The notes under the pieces are model-generated. The model worked only from the letters and a program-made list of their open reading frames with translations, was not told the origin of the DNA and did not search any database. A stretch of 64,000 bases of DNA, from contig JBMNJV010000001.1 of the NCBI GenBank assembly GCA_050951845.1, positions 955,813 through 1,019,812 of the forward strand. The letters are read 5' to 3'. This document shows, one piece after another, positions 1 to 8,878 of this stretch; within the stretch, counting starts at the first letter, position 1, and each line of letters starts with the position of its first letter. This DNA is from UBA5436 sp050951845. GTDB taxonomy: Bacteria > Bacillota > Clostridia > Saccharofermentanales > DTU023. The position numbers and the translations under genes were made by a program.

Positions 1-2
1 CC

Positions 3-518
3 GGCAAGACAAGGCGTTTGTTTTTGCAAGGCGGCGATCAGGAAGATTTAATTCAAGAAGGAATGATCGGTTTATATCAAGCTATTTTCAGTTTTGATGT
101 AACGCACAATATACCGTTCAAAAATTATGCTTCTGCTGTAGTAGATTCAAGATTGTATGATGCAATCAGAACTGCTGCCAGAAAGAAGCATCAGCCGTTG
201 AATGAAAGCTTATCTCTGGATTATTCTTATGATGACAGCTCAGACGGTGAACCGATATCTTTGTTCGAAGTTCTCTCTGATGAAGCGGCTCTTACGCCGG
301 AAAGTTTGTTGTTGAATAAGGAAATAAAAATCAATCTGGAGAATTTTTTAAAAAATTATTTGAGTAAATATGAAGATCAGGTTGCCAGTTTATATTTACA
401 AGGCAAAACATATCGGGAAATTGCAGATAAACTGAAGGTTTCAACTAAAAGTGTGGACGGAGCGTTACAAAGAGTCCGTAGAAAATTGAGCGAATATCGT
501 GATAAATTAGATTTATGA
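3..518 (+). CDS. sigH: RNA polymerase sigma factor SigH (5' end outside window)
   Basis: Sigma-70 family factor of the SigH/Spo0H type, which directs RNA polymerase to transition-phase and early sporulation or competence promoters. The frame is open to the left edge, so the true start lies outside; a TTG at 18 is not the start. Region 2 is visible at the beginning (DLIQEGMIGLYQAI, typical of SigH). Region 4 with its helix-turn-helix is at the end (YREIADKL...KSVDGALQRVRRKL). The stop overlaps the next gene by an ATGA, implying translational coupling. Family is clear; SigH rather than another group 3 factor is likely but rests on similarity recalled by eye. Confidence 0.9.
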   Translation, partial: GKTRRLFLQGGDQEDLIQEGMIGLYQAIFSFDVTHNIPFKNYASAVVDSRLYDAIRTAARKKHQPLNESLSLDYSYDDSSDGEPISLFEVLSDEAALTPESLLLNKEIKINLENFLKNYLSKYEDQVASLYLQGKTYREIADKLKVSTKSVDGALQRVRRKLSEYRDKLDL

Positions 519-1948
519 AAATGAAAACAATGAAAAGACAAAAAAAAGGAAGGAAAATCCTGAGAATTTCAGCTGCTTTTTGCTGTTTTTTCATATTGCT
601 TTCATTGTTATCCGGTTGCTTGAGTTTAGGTTCAAATTCAATTCGCATAAATAATACAACTAAGAATAAACCGAAGCCTCCCTATAAGATAGACACCAAT
701 GACGAGGGCAGGATTACGGATATTTCACTTTTGTCGGCAATGATTGATGCGATTAATAATCTTGCCGGTGTTCAAGAAATCTATACCGCAATACCCGAAT
801 CAAGCAAAACGGATCTTTCGTTAAATGATTTTTCACTTTATATTGAAGCTATGTCACATCCGGAGAAAAAAGGAATTATCGAATTTCGTCGGGTACCTGA
901 TGATTTAAAACGTCAGATTACAGTTGATATCAGTACATCTTTGTCCGGATTGGCACTGGAAGCGGAGAGTACGGAATATTATGAATTGATTTTTTCGAAG
1001 GGCGATCAAGAAGTTGACGGCGTAACAGATCAGGAGGCGGGAATTGTTTCAACAATTATCGGGATTCAGCATGATACAGAGGGCATACCTTATTTATCCG
1101 CGAACTGGATTAAAGAAGTTAATCAAATCTATGAATTTTCCCGATTCTATTTTAAGGCTTTGCATGATCGGGATAAAAACATGTTGGCATGGTTGTTATT
1201 GCAAGCATATCCTGACGAAGTTGATGATAAAGTATCCGAGATAGAGAATAATAAAGCACAGCTTTTGATCGATTACTATCGTCTGAGTATTGAAACAGAA
1301 CCGCTCAATAGTGTAGTTTATCTCTTGATGCCCAATTCCATTGAATATCGTCAAGAGTTGACTTCTATTACAAAGAATCAACAAAACATTCGAACCTGTA
1401 CTTTTAAGCAAAATAACAATTTGATTTCCGTATCCGATCCTTATCCGGATAAAATTAAAAATCAGCATCTGAATCTCTATTATGAAGATGATTTTTTATT
1501 TTCCTGGTCCAGCAACGGTGTCAGAGAAGTCTATTACAGTGAAAAATTCAACGATCTTTTAGGCAAACCGATAATTGAAAAAATAGAAATGAAAGATCCT
1601 TTGCAAACCGATGCAGTTTTTTGGCAAATTAAATATGATCAACTGACTTTAATTATTAAGGGATCGGGTGATCCTGAAAAAAACAAATGGTCGGGAATTG
1701 TCGAACAATTGGAACTGAATGAAAAATCCGATAAATTCAGTTTAGGATCAGTTAAGGGTGAAGCGGATTCATTGTATTATAATATGGAATTAAATGATTT
1801 TTATCTGAATTACCCCTTTTCTCCGGAATCAAGTTTTGTTATTACAGGGAACCAGCAAGGCACAAAAATGGAATTAATTGTTCAGGCTGAAAACTCAAAA
1901 ATCACCAGAATAATTCTTCGGGCAGTTTATGATCAGGCAGTGGCCTGA
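515..1948 (+). CDS. lipoprotein of unknown function
   Basis: 477 aa with a basic N-terminus, a hydrophobic stretch (about residues 15-33) and a lipobox LLSGC (Cys35), so it should be a lipid-anchored protein facing outside the membrane. No further transmembrane segment is evident; the mature part is acidic and rich in Tyr, Asp, Asn and Ile. I recognise no domain. Its ATG overlaps the sigH stop (ATGA), so it is translationally coupled to sigH. ATGs at 521 and 530 are alternative starts that keep the signal peptide. Confidence 0.75.
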   Translation: MKMKTMKRQKKGRKILRISAAFCCFFILLSLLSGCLSLGSNSIRINNTTKNKPKPPYKIDTNDEGRITDISLLSAMIDAINNLAGVQEIYTAIPESSKTDLSLNDFSLYIEAMSHPEKKGIIEFRRVPDDLKRQITVDISTSLSGLALEAESTEYYELIFSKGDQEVDGVTDQEAGIVSTIIGIQHDTEGIPYLSANWIKEVNQIYEFSRFYFKALHDRDKNMLAWLLLQAYPDEVDDKVSEIENNKAQLLIDYYRLSIETEPLNSVVYLLMPNSIEYRQELTSITKNQQNIRTCTFKQNNNLISVSDPYPDKIKNQHLNLYYEDDFLFSWSSNGVREVYYSEKFNDLLGKPIIEKIEMKDPLQTDAVFWQIKYDQLTLIIKGSGDPEKNKWSGIVEQLELNEKSDKFSLGSVKGEADSLYYNMELNDFYLNYPFSPESSFVITGNQQGTKMELIVQAENSKITRIILRAVYDQAVA

Positions 1949-1959
1949 ACAGGTGAATC

Positions 1960-2232
1960 ATGCGTTTAATATACCTGGATTTTATCAATATTGAAGACAA
2001 AACAACCTTGCATAATTATTTGAGCGAAAAATTTGATTTGCCGGACTGTTATGGTCGCAGTATAGAAGCACTGTGGGATTACCTGATGAACATTTCGGAT
2101 TATACATTAATTGAAATGAAAAATATTTTTACTCTGTATGGAAAACTGGGAAATTATTCAGCAGAATTTCTGAAGACTCTGGATGATGCTGCTCTTGAAA
2201 ACTCATACATCTGGCTCAAAATCATAGAATAA
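1960..2232 (+). CDS. barstar-like protein
   Basis: 90 aa resembling the barstar (barnase inhibitor) fold: an N-terminal beta strand, then the segment LPDCYGRSIEALWDYL that corresponds to the conserved F-P-x-Y-Y-G-x-N-x-D-A-L-W-D helix of barstar. Barstars bind and inhibit secreted or toxin ribonucleases. An AGGTG ribosome site lies 7 nt before the ATG, and the gene follows the lipoprotein by 11 nt, so it is probably cotranscribed. No ribonuclease gene is next to it, so its partner, if any, is elsewhere. Family call by motif only. Confidence 0.7.
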   Translation: MRLIYLDFINIEDKTTLHNYLSEKFDLPDCYGRSIEALWDYLMNISDYTLIEMKNIFTLYGKLGNYSAEFLKTLDDAALENSYIWLKIIE

Positions 2233-2303
2233 AACACTAATTACGGTAAAACTGATCAGCCAAAAGTGATCGGAGTAAAAACAGAAGACAAAACGAACGC
2301 AAA

Positions 2304-2978
2304 CTAAAAAGACAGATTCTTTGCTACGGGAGAATCCAGCCATTCACCCAAGTCGGTTACATATTGATTTGCCAGTTTGCGGATTTCTATTTGCAGATCT
2401 GAACTTTCCTGATCGAAAACACCGACGACGGGTAAACCCATTTCATTTGCAGTTATTATCGCATGCAAGCCGTCTTCAAATAAAACGGTATTTTCTTTTG
2501 GTTTGCCTAATAATTGTAATGCCGCAATAAAAATATCGGGTTCAGTCTTGGTGTTTCCAATTTCAGGTGAAGTCAGTATGCCTGAAAAATAATCAAAAAA
2601 CCCATGTTTTTTCATCGCGCCTTCGCAGAGAAAACGTTCATTTGAGGTAGCTATGACCATAGGAATGCCGGATTGTTTCAAATATTCCAAGGTTTCTTTG
2701 GCATATTGCTTAGGCTTGATTTCGTTAATATAAATATCTGTTTGGTAATCCAGCATTTTTTGATATAACTGCTCCGGAGAATACTGCAAATTATATTGTT
2801 TAATCATGTAATCAATTCCGGTTTCAAAAGTTTCGGCAAATAAAATCTGACCTAAGTTCGGATCCGGTTCAATCCCTAACTTTTGCAAAAGAATTGACGG
2901 CAGAGCATTCAGGCTTGGCATGCTATCCAGTAAAACCCCGTCAACATCAAATATTACAGCTTCAATTTTACTGTTCAT
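2304..2978 (-). CDS. HAD-superfamily hydrolase, beta-phosphoglucomutase/phosphatase subfamily
   Basis: 224 aa. Motif I is FDVDGVLLDS (nucleophile and acid Asp), motif II VIATSNE, motif III Lys in TKTEPDIF, and motif IV FEDGLHAI. The four-helix cap sits between motifs I and II, as in beta-phosphoglucomutase and small sugar-phosphate phosphatases; the substrate cannot be read from sequence. The ATG at 2978 is chosen over an upstream in-frame TTG (2984) because AAGGTG is 7 nt before the ATG. A histidinol-phosphatase role is conceivable because the his operon next door lacks one, but nothing in the sequence shows it. Confidence 0.85.
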   Translation of the reverse strand: MNSKIEAVIFDVDGVLLDSMPSLNALPSILLQKLGIEPDPNLGQILFAETFETGIDYMIKQYNLQYSPEQLYQKMLDYQTDIYINEIKPKQYAKETLEYLKQSGIPMVIATSNERFLCEGAMKKHGFFDYFSGILTSPEIGNTKTEPDIFIAALQLLGKPKENTVLFEDGLHAIITANEMGLPVVGVFDQESSDLQIEIRKLANQYVTDLGEWLDSPVAKNLSF

Positions 2979-3080
2979 TAACAATCACCTTAACAATCAC
3001 CTTTAATATCTTATGATTTCTTATGGTTGCTTAACCATAAGCCTGATTTTTTATACTGTCGGATGAAATTAATAAGTTAA

Positions 3081-3371
3081 TTATCCGTTTAATCGATCAA
3101 TAATCGTATTGTAACCGTCACTGCCGTATTCCAGGGCTCGTCTGACGCGGGAAATGGTGGCACTGGAAGCACCGGTAATCTGTTCGATTTCAGAATAGGT
3201 TTTACCTTGTTTAATCAGAGTTGCAACCTGAAATCTTTGTTTTAAGGCAATGATTTCATTAGCTGTGCAGAGATCATCAAAAAATTGATAACATTCTTCG
3301 ATTGTCTTTAATGCAAGTATACCGTTAAACAAATTGTCCAAAGTTTTGTCTTTTAAACTATCTATATGCAT
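3081..3371 (-). CDS. YerC/YecD-family TrpR-like regulator, probable histidine repressor
   Basis: 96-aa all-helical protein of the TrpR superfamily, YerC/YecD branch. The helix-turn-helix is in the second half (GKTYSEIEQITGASSATISRVRRAL) and is followed by the family-typical EYGSDGY tail. Members of this branch have been proposed as histidine-responsive repressors of his genes in Firmicutes. The gene is divergent from hisZ and shares a 164-bp intergenic region with the his promoter, which supports that role here. An AGGAGA ribosome site lies just before the ATG. Regulation of the his operon is inference from position. Confidence 0.85.
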   Translation of the reverse strand: MHIDSLKDKTLDNLFNGILALKTIEECYQFFDDLCTANEIIALKQRFQVATLIKQGKTYSEIEQITGASSATISRVRRALEYGSDGYNTIIDRLNG

Positions 3372-3439
3372 TATATTCTCCTGAATTACTTGAGTCGGTT
3401 ATTTTTGCTTGAAACTGATAAAAAAGTTTGTTATTATCT

Positions 3440-3468
3440 TTGACATCATCGCTTTAGCGTAGTAAAGT
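3440..3468 (+). promoter_or_regulatory. his operon promoter with inverted repeat in the spacer
   Basis: TTGACA (3440-3445), 17-nt spacer, TAAAGT (3463-3468). The spacer contains CGCTTTAGCG (3450-3459), whose arms CGCT/AGCG are inverted around TT. This is a plausible operator for the divergent TrpR-like regulator, since binding there would block polymerase. The transcript would start near 3475, about 60 nt before hisZ. Confidence 0.6.
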
Positions 3469-3535
3469 ATTGAAGTATTATAAATCATATATCATATTTA
3501 AAATAATTTCAATTAAAACAATATGAGGTAGCAAA

Positions 3536-4348
3536 ATGTCTAATCAGGAACTTTTAAATAGAATATCACTGGGTTATCAATATACAAAACTCATGGCTGA
3601 TCAGGGTTATAAATTGATTGATTTGAATATGATCGAGCCTTTCAGAATTGAAGATAAGAAGTTTCAGCCGAGCAGCATTGTCTTTGAACGTGATGAACGG
3701 ATGTATGCAATTCGCAGTGACTGGACCAGATCATTATTAAATTTCAATGAAGCATATTTTTTAGCGGACCGCCGGTTTTGCTATTATGGTCCGGTCATCA
3801 GAAATTATCGTTCTTTTTATCAAGCCGGTGTCGAATTATATCAGCCCGGTACAGATGAGATTGTCAGCAGTATCAAGCTGCATCTGGATTTTATTCAGGA
3901 ACAGGCCGAACAGCAAAATCGGGTTTTGCGCTCATTAGTTGCGAATAATGATTATCTGATTGATCTGTATCTGGAAAAATACTCCCTGGATAATGAAATC
4001 AGATTTTTGATCTATGACAAAAATCTGAGTGAATTAAAAGAAAAACTTGGTGTCACTCATCCTCTGTGCAAAATATTATCTACTCGGGTCAGTCAGCAAT
4101 TTGATCTGATTCAGCAGGAATTTTCCGATAATATAAGCATGAAATTAATCAATAAGATCAAAAAGATTGCAGAACAACATCAGATTAAGTTTGTATTGGA
4201 TCTGTCGTTCAGATCACCTCAAGGTTATTACAACGGCTTATACTTTCAAGTGTTTTTGAATTTTGACAAACCTCTGTTAAGCGGCGGTGAGTATAATGAG
4301 AGTGCATTCGGTATTGCTCTTAATCTGGAGGACGGAGGTTTGGTATGA
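3536..4348 (+). CDS. hisZ: ATP phosphoribosyltransferase regulatory subunit HisZ
   Basis: 270 aa, a catalytically inactive class II aminoacyl-tRNA-synthetase-like subunit that partners short-form HisG in the first step of histidine synthesis. The YAIRSDWTRSLL segment corresponds to the L-R-x-D-M-T motif of HisZ/HisS. It is shorter than many HisZ (about 320-390 aa), as seen in several Clostridia. A GAGGTAGC ribosome site precedes the ATG. It is first in the his operon, and a short hisG without the regulatory C-terminal domain follows, as expected for the HisZG holoenzyme. Confidence 0.85.
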   Translation: MSNQELLNRISLGYQYTKLMADQGYKLIDLNMIEPFRIEDKKFQPSSIVFERDERMYAIRSDWTRSLLNFNEAYFLADRRFCYYGPVIRNYRSFYQAGVELYQPGTDEIVSSIKLHLDFIQEQAEQQNRVLRSLVANNDYLIDLYLEKYSLDNEIRFLIYDKNLSELKEKLGVTHPLCKILSTRVSQQFDLIQQEFSDNISMKLINKIKKIAEQHQIKFVLDLSFRSPQGYYNGLYFQVFLNFDKPLLSGGEYNESAFGIALNLEDGGLV

Positions 4349-4419
4349 AGAGTATTTATGCAGATGAATTTGTTTATTTCTGTAATTGTCTGAAAGTCAT
4401 CAGCGGAGGTTTAATATGA
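4345..4419 (+). CDS. possible 24-aa ORF bridging hisZ and hisG
   Basis: An ATG overlaps the hisZ stop (ATGA), with GACGGAGG 8 nt upstream. It reads 24 codons to a TGA that overlaps the hisG start codon (ATGA). The second ribosome site, used by hisG, lies inside it. The peptide has no recognisable domain. It may only be a translational-coupling device that carries ribosomes from hisZ to hisG. It may not encode a functional peptide. Confidence 0.3.
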   Translation: MKSIYADEFVYFCNCLKVISGGLI

Positions 4420-5021
4420 TTACGGTTGCATTGCCGAAGGGTCGTTTGTTGAGCGATTTTATGAATTATTTAGAGCAGCAGGGTTTGGATAAGTATTCGA
4501 AAGGTTTAGATGCTAAATCGCGCTCTTTATATACGATTGTTAATGATGTAAAATTTATTTATGCCAAAGGCCGAGATGTTCCGATTTATGTTAAAAACGG
4601 CAGTGCCGATATCGGAATTATCGGTTTGGATATTATTACGGAAAATGAATTCGATATCATGAATGTTTCTCGCCTGCCGTTCGGCGAATGTCATTTTGCG
4701 ATTTGCGGTTTGCCGGGAGTTGAGCGTTTTCGCACGGTTGCAACAACATTCAGAAATATTGCTTTTCAATATTTTAAAGCAAAACGCCAGCAGGTTTCGT
4801 TGATTCATCTTAACGGTTCCGTAGAATTGGCACCGTTACTCGGTTTGGCAGACGGTATTGTGGATATCGTTGAAACAGGAAGCACATTGCGTGCCAACGG
4901 TTTGATAGAATATGAGAAAATAATGGATGTACACGCACGTTTGATTGCTAATCGCCAAACTTTTTATACAAAAGAGGATGAGATTTATCCGTTTTTGAAA
5001 GAAATCGGGGTTTTCGAATGA
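4416..5021 (+). CDS. hisG: ATP phosphoribosyltransferase, short form
   Basis: 201 aa; condenses ATP and PRPP to phosphoribosyl-ATP. The start is the ATG at 4416 (protein begins MITVALPKGRLL), preceded by AGCGGAGG; an in-frame extension from 4386 is not conserved. Motifs are SADIGIIGLDII and the family signature ELAPLLGLADGIVDIVETGS with TLRANGL. The length matches the short, HisZ-dependent form lacking the C-terminal histidine-binding domain, so feedback inhibition should act through HisZ. Confidence 0.95.
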   Translation: MITVALPKGRLLSDFMNYLEQQGLDKYSKGLDAKSRSLYTIVNDVKFIYAKGRDVPIYVKNGSADIGIIGLDIITENEFDIMNVSRLPFGECHFAICGLPGVERFRTVATTFRNIAFQYFKAKRQQVSLIHLNGSVELAPLLGLADGIVDIVETGSTLRANGLIEYEKIMDVHARLIANRQTFYTKEDEIYPFLKEIGVFE

Positions 5022-5112
5022 TTTTTCATGGTGAAAAACGGAGTGTTAAACAGTAAGGTATTACGAGAGAACTGTTTATAGTTTTTAAGTGATGAAAATG
5101 GAGTTTTGCCTA

Positions 5113-6372
5113 ATGATTGAATTAAAACCGATTTACGGTTGTGAAGATTTTAAGTCAGTATTTAATGAGGTTACATCAGAAACAAACCTTGAGCAAACTG
5201 AACAAGTAATGCAGATTTTACAAACTGTCCGTAAGAATAAAGATCAGGCTTTACGTGAATATACGGCTATGTATGATCAGCAGGATATTACAGATTTCAG
5301 GGTTCCGGCCGAATTGTTAAAAGCCAGTTACGATGCTTTGGAACCGAGTCTGCAGGATGCTTTACAATTTATTAAACAGCGAATTGAAGCCTATGAAATA
5401 CAGATCAAACATCAAAATCTTGATCTGGGCGAATTCCGATATGTCTATCATCCTTTGGAAAAAGTAGGGTTCTATGTTCCGGGCGGACAAGCTTTATATC
5501 CTTCTTCGGTGTTGATGAGTATCATCGGTGCTAAAGTTGCCGGTGTTCCGGAAATCCATGTAGTTACTCCGACCTATACCGAGAATAATATTACCTTTGC
5601 AACTTTATATGTTTGCGGTGTGGAAAATGTGTATACAGTCGGCGGGGCACAGGCGATTGCCGCACTGGCATATGGTACGGAAACAATTCCCAAAGTGGAT
5701 AAAATTGTCGGTCCCGGCAACAGTTTTGTAGCTAATGCCAAACGTTTGGTGTTCGGTGAAACAGGTATTGATATGATAGCCGGACCAAGCGAAATTTTGG
5801 TTTATCTGGATCAGTCTGCCGATCCTGATGCAGTGGTTTTTGATTTATTTGCTCAAGCCGAGCATGATCCGGAAGCCAGAACTTTCTTGATGGCAGAGTC
5901 TTCAGATTTGCTGGAGACAGTGCGTGCTAAAGCTTTGGCAGCTTTGTCCGCACAAGTCAGAGCTGAAATAATTGCTGAATCTTTACAAAATAATCATTAT
6001 TCAATTGCCGGCAACAGAGAAGATCTGATTAGTGTCATCAACTATATTGCACCGGAACACGTTTCGATTCAGCATCAGGCAGCAGCAGAAATTGTTCCGC
6101 AAATCAAATATGCCGGAGCGGTTTTTCAAGGGAATTATTCACCGGAAGCTGTCGGCGATTATGTGGCAGGTCCGTCACATGTCTTGCCGACCAACAGGAG
6201 TGCGAGATTCAGTCATGGTTTGAATGTCAATGATTTTTTGACCAGTCATGCGATTATCAATATCGGGCAAGCTACTTTTCAAAAAATTGTTGATCCGGCA
6301 ATTAAGGTTGCCGAAGCAGAAGGTTTATTCTGCCATGCGGAAAGTTTGAAAATTCGTAAAGACAAGTTGTAA
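5113..6372 (+). CDS. hisD: histidinol dehydrogenase
   Basis: 419 aa; zinc enzyme oxidising histidinol to histidine, the last two steps. Signatures are GFYVPGGQALYPS, the GPGNSFVANAKR / GIDMIAGPSEI block, AQAEHDPEA, and APEHVSI and FSHGLNVNDF near the end. Start at 5113 is preferred because GGAG lies 9 nt upstream; in-frame GTG/ATG codons at 5089-5098 would give 5-8 extra residues without homology. Follows hisG by about 90 nt in the operon. Confidence 0.95.
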   Translation: MIELKPIYGCEDFKSVFNEVTSETNLEQTEQVMQILQTVRKNKDQALREYTAMYDQQDITDFRVPAELLKASYDALEPSLQDALQFIKQRIEAYEIQIKHQNLDLGEFRYVYHPLEKVGFYVPGGQALYPSSVLMSIIGAKVAGVPEIHVVTPTYTENNITFATLYVCGVENVYTVGGAQAIAALAYGTETIPKVDKIVGPGNSFVANAKRLVFGETGIDMIAGPSEILVYLDQSADPDAVVFDLFAQAEHDPEARTFLMAESSDLLETVRAKALAALSAQVRAEIIAESLQNNHYSIAGNREDLISVINYIAPEHVSIQHQAAAEIVPQIKYAGAVFQGNYSPEAVGDYVAGPSHVLPTNRSARFSHGLNVNDFLTSHAIINIGQATFQKIVDPAIKVAEAEGLFCHAESLKIRKDKL

Positions 6373-6531
6373 AATGGAATGTGGTTTCAATATTGCAGAA
6401 ACTAAGTAATAAGTATTGAATTGAAATAAACGCCGGCATTATAATTGACGGTTAACCACAAATAACCAAGAGTTAAAATTTGAAAATAATAAAACATAGA
6501 GAGTTTAAGCAATCTAACATTGGAGAAAAAT

Positions 6532-7515
6532 ATGATCATAATGAATCGCAATACCAGTCCGCTGAAACCGTTGAGTGAAGAACAAATTATCAAAGTTGTT
6601 CAAAACACGAATTATAATCAATATCCTGACCGGGAAAGACAACGCTTTATTGATATTTATGCAGAAGCTTATGATTTGGATCCTTCAGAAGTTGAAGTGG
6701 CAAACGGTTCGGACGAGTGGATTCAAAAAGTTATAATGACTCTCGGTCAGAATGGTGTCATGACTTTGAATCCTGATTTTGTGATGTATAAAGTATACAC
6801 GGAACAAGTTTTGCCGGAGATGTTAACTGTTGATTGTGAACCGGATTTTTCTTTTGATTTTGCTAAAGTTGTACAGGCAATTAAAGAGCAGAAGCCATCT
6901 CTGTTTTTGATTTCTAATCCGCATAATCCGACAGGTGTAATGTTTAAAACAGAAGAATTACAACTCTTGGTGGATACAATGGCCGAGGTTGGCGGCTATT
7001 TGGTTTTAGATGAATGTTATATAGATTTTGCTGTGGATTATGAAAGACCGCGAGGTGACAATATTGTATTTTTGCGGACTTTAAGCAAAGTATATGGTAT
7101 GGCAGGTTTAAGAATCGGTTTGGCAATAGCTGAAGGTGAAACATTTACCAAAATTAACAGCATTAATCACCCGTATCCTTTGAATTCCCTGTCTTTGAAT
7201 TTAGCGAGTGAATTATTTTCAGAGAAGGAAAAATTAGATAAGTACAAAAATTATCAATTCGAAAGTAAAAGACAATTGGAAAAAGCTTTGGCTCAAGTTG
7301 AGGATCTGATAACAATCAAGCCGTCTTTTGCCAACTATATTTTTACTTATGGTGATTTAGCCGTTGATTTAGCAGAGTTTTTGATCGGCAAAGGGTTTTT
7401 GCCCCGGACATATGACAACCCGGTTTTGAAAAACGCAGCACGTTATTCGATTATTAAACTTGATGATTACCCTGCATTAAATCAAGCTATTATGGAATGG
7501 AAAGAAAAACATTGA
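6532..7515 (+). CDS. hisC: histidinol-phosphate aminotransferase
   Basis: 327 aa, fold-type I PLP enzyme. Seen: NPHNPTGVMF, the PLP-contacting DECYIDF, and LSKVYGMAGLRIG containing the Schiff-base lysine. Converts imidazole-acetol phosphate to histidinol phosphate. The ATG at 6532 follows GGAG by 6 nt; the TTG at 6520 contains that ribosome site and is unlikely. The 160-nt gap after hisD shows no clear terminator, so the operon probably continues through it. Confidence 0.92.
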   Translation: MIIMNRNTSPLKPLSEEQIIKVVQNTNYNQYPDRERQRFIDIYAEAYDLDPSEVEVANGSDEWIQKVIMTLGQNGVMTLNPDFVMYKVYTEQVLPEMLTVDCEPDFSFDFAKVVQAIKEQKPSLFLISNPHNPTGVMFKTEELQLLVDTMAEVGGYLVLDECYIDFAVDYERPRGDNIVFLRTLSKVYGMAGLRIGLAIAEGETFTKINSINHPYPLNSLSLNLASELFSEKEKLDKYKNYQFESKRQLEKALAQVEDLITIKPSFANYIFTYGDLAVDLAEFLIGKGFLPRTYDNPVLKNAARYSIIKLDDYPALNQAIMEWKEKH

Positions 7516-7548
7516 TACTAATAATATGAAATGGAGATGTAATGTAAA

Positions 7549-8127
7549 ATGTTAACAAAAAAGCGCGCTACTTTGGAAACCAGAATAGAAGTTAGTTTAG
7601 CAGAAGATCGATTGGCTGCTGAATCGAAAATCAATACCGGAATCGGATTTTTTGACCATATGCTGACCTTGTTCAGTTTCCATTCGGATTTATATTTGGA
7701 AGTGATTGCTGACGGGGATTTGGAAGTCGATTTTCACCATACGGTGGAAGATATCGGAATTGTTCTTGGCCAATTGATCCGCGAACTTTATACTGCGAAA
7801 AAATCTTATCAAAGATACGGTTTCTTCTATTTACCGATGGATGAGTCATTGGCAAGAGTTGTTCTGGATTTATCCGGCAGACCGCATCTGAATTTTCAGG
7901 CAGATTTTTCCAAGGCGAAAGTCGGTGATTTTGATGTTGAATTGGTTGAGGAGTTTTTCAATGCCGTCGCGATGAATAGCCGAATGACTTTGCATATAGA
8001 TTTGCTGAAAAAAGGCAATACGCATCATGAAATCGAAGCTGTTTTCAAAGCTTTTGCTCGCAGTTTAAGGATCGCTCTCAGTGAAACCGCTGGCGGAGTT
8101 CCCTCATCTAAAGGGGTTATCGAATAA
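7549..8127 (+). CDS. hisB: imidazoleglycerol-phosphate dehydratase
   Basis: 192 aa, monofunctional (no HAD phosphatase domain). The two duplicated metal-binding half-domains show HHTVEDIGIVLG and THHEIEAVFKAFARS, plus an early GFFDHML motif. Dehydrates imidazole glycerol phosphate. Because the phosphatase half of bifunctional HisB is absent, histidinol phosphatase must come from another gene. Confidence 0.95.
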   Translation: MLTKKRATLETRIEVSLAEDRLAAESKINTGIGFFDHMLTLFSFHSDLYLEVIADGDLEVDFHHTVEDIGIVLGQLIRELYTAKKSYQRYGFFYLPMDESLARVVLDLSGRPHLNFQADFSKAKVGDFDVELVEEFFNAVAMNSRMTLHIDLLKKGNTHHEIEAVFKAFARSLRIALSETAGGVPSSKGVIE

Positions 8128-8173
8128 TATTTGATTTGTATTAATTTTCTGAATAATACGAAAGGATTATTGA

Positions 8174-8878
8174 ATGATAAAAATTATTCCGGCTATTGAT
8201 TTAATTGACGGTCAAAACGTGCGTCTGAGGCAGGGCGATTATGAGCAAAAATCTTTGATGCAGCGGACACCGCAAGAAGCGATTGATTTTTACAGTAAAT
8301 TTCAACAAGTTGCAAGAATTCATATAATTGATTTAATCGGAGCAAAAGCACAAGAAACGCGGGAAATGCAATTGATTTCCGAGTTGAAAACTTTGACGGA
8401 TTTGCCTTTGCAAATCGGCGGCGGTTTGCGTGATGCGGAATCTATTGCACGTTATGCAAAGCAAGGCATCGATTATTTTATTCTCGGGACCCGGGCAATC
8501 ACGGACCTGGAATGGCTTCAGGAGATGACAGTTCTTTATCCCGCAAGAATATTTGTCGGTCTAGATGCGAGGATTGATCAGATTTATATCAACGGATGGA
8601 CCGAAGATAGCGGGATGACTGTTGATCAATATTTACCATTGGTTGAAAATCTTTCTTTAGCAGGTATCATTTATACGGATATTAATAAAGACGGGATGGA
8701 TCAGGGGCCGAATTTTACGAATACGGCGAGAATTAATCGCCTGACACGGCACAAAGTCATTGCCAGTGGCGGTGTACGTGACAAAGATGATCTGGACCGA
8801 TTATTCCAACTGGGCATAACAGAAGCTGTGGTGGGGAAAGCCGGTCATAAACCGAATTTTTGGGATAATATCATTTAG
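8174..8878 (+). CDS. hisA: ProFAR isomerase HisA
   Basis: 234 aa (beta/alpha)8 barrel. Isomerises ProFAR to PRFAR. Catalytic Asp in IPAIDLIDG near the N-terminus and the second Asp in TDINKDGMDQGPN; phosphate-binding LQIGGGLRD and VIASGGVRD loops. It directly follows hisB with a 46-nt gap, the place where hisH normally sits in Firmicute his operons. Confidence 0.93.
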   Translation: MIKIIPAIDLIDGQNVRLRQGDYEQKSLMQRTPQEAIDFYSKFQQVARIHIIDLIGAKAQETREMQLISELKTLTDLPLQIGGGLRDAESIARYAKQGIDYFILGTRAITDLEWLQEMTVLYPARIFVGLDARIDQIYINGWTEDSGMTVDQYLPLVENLSLAGIIYTDINKDGMDQGPNFTNTARINRLTRHKVIASGGVRDKDDLDRLFQLGITEAVVGKAGHKPNFWDNII

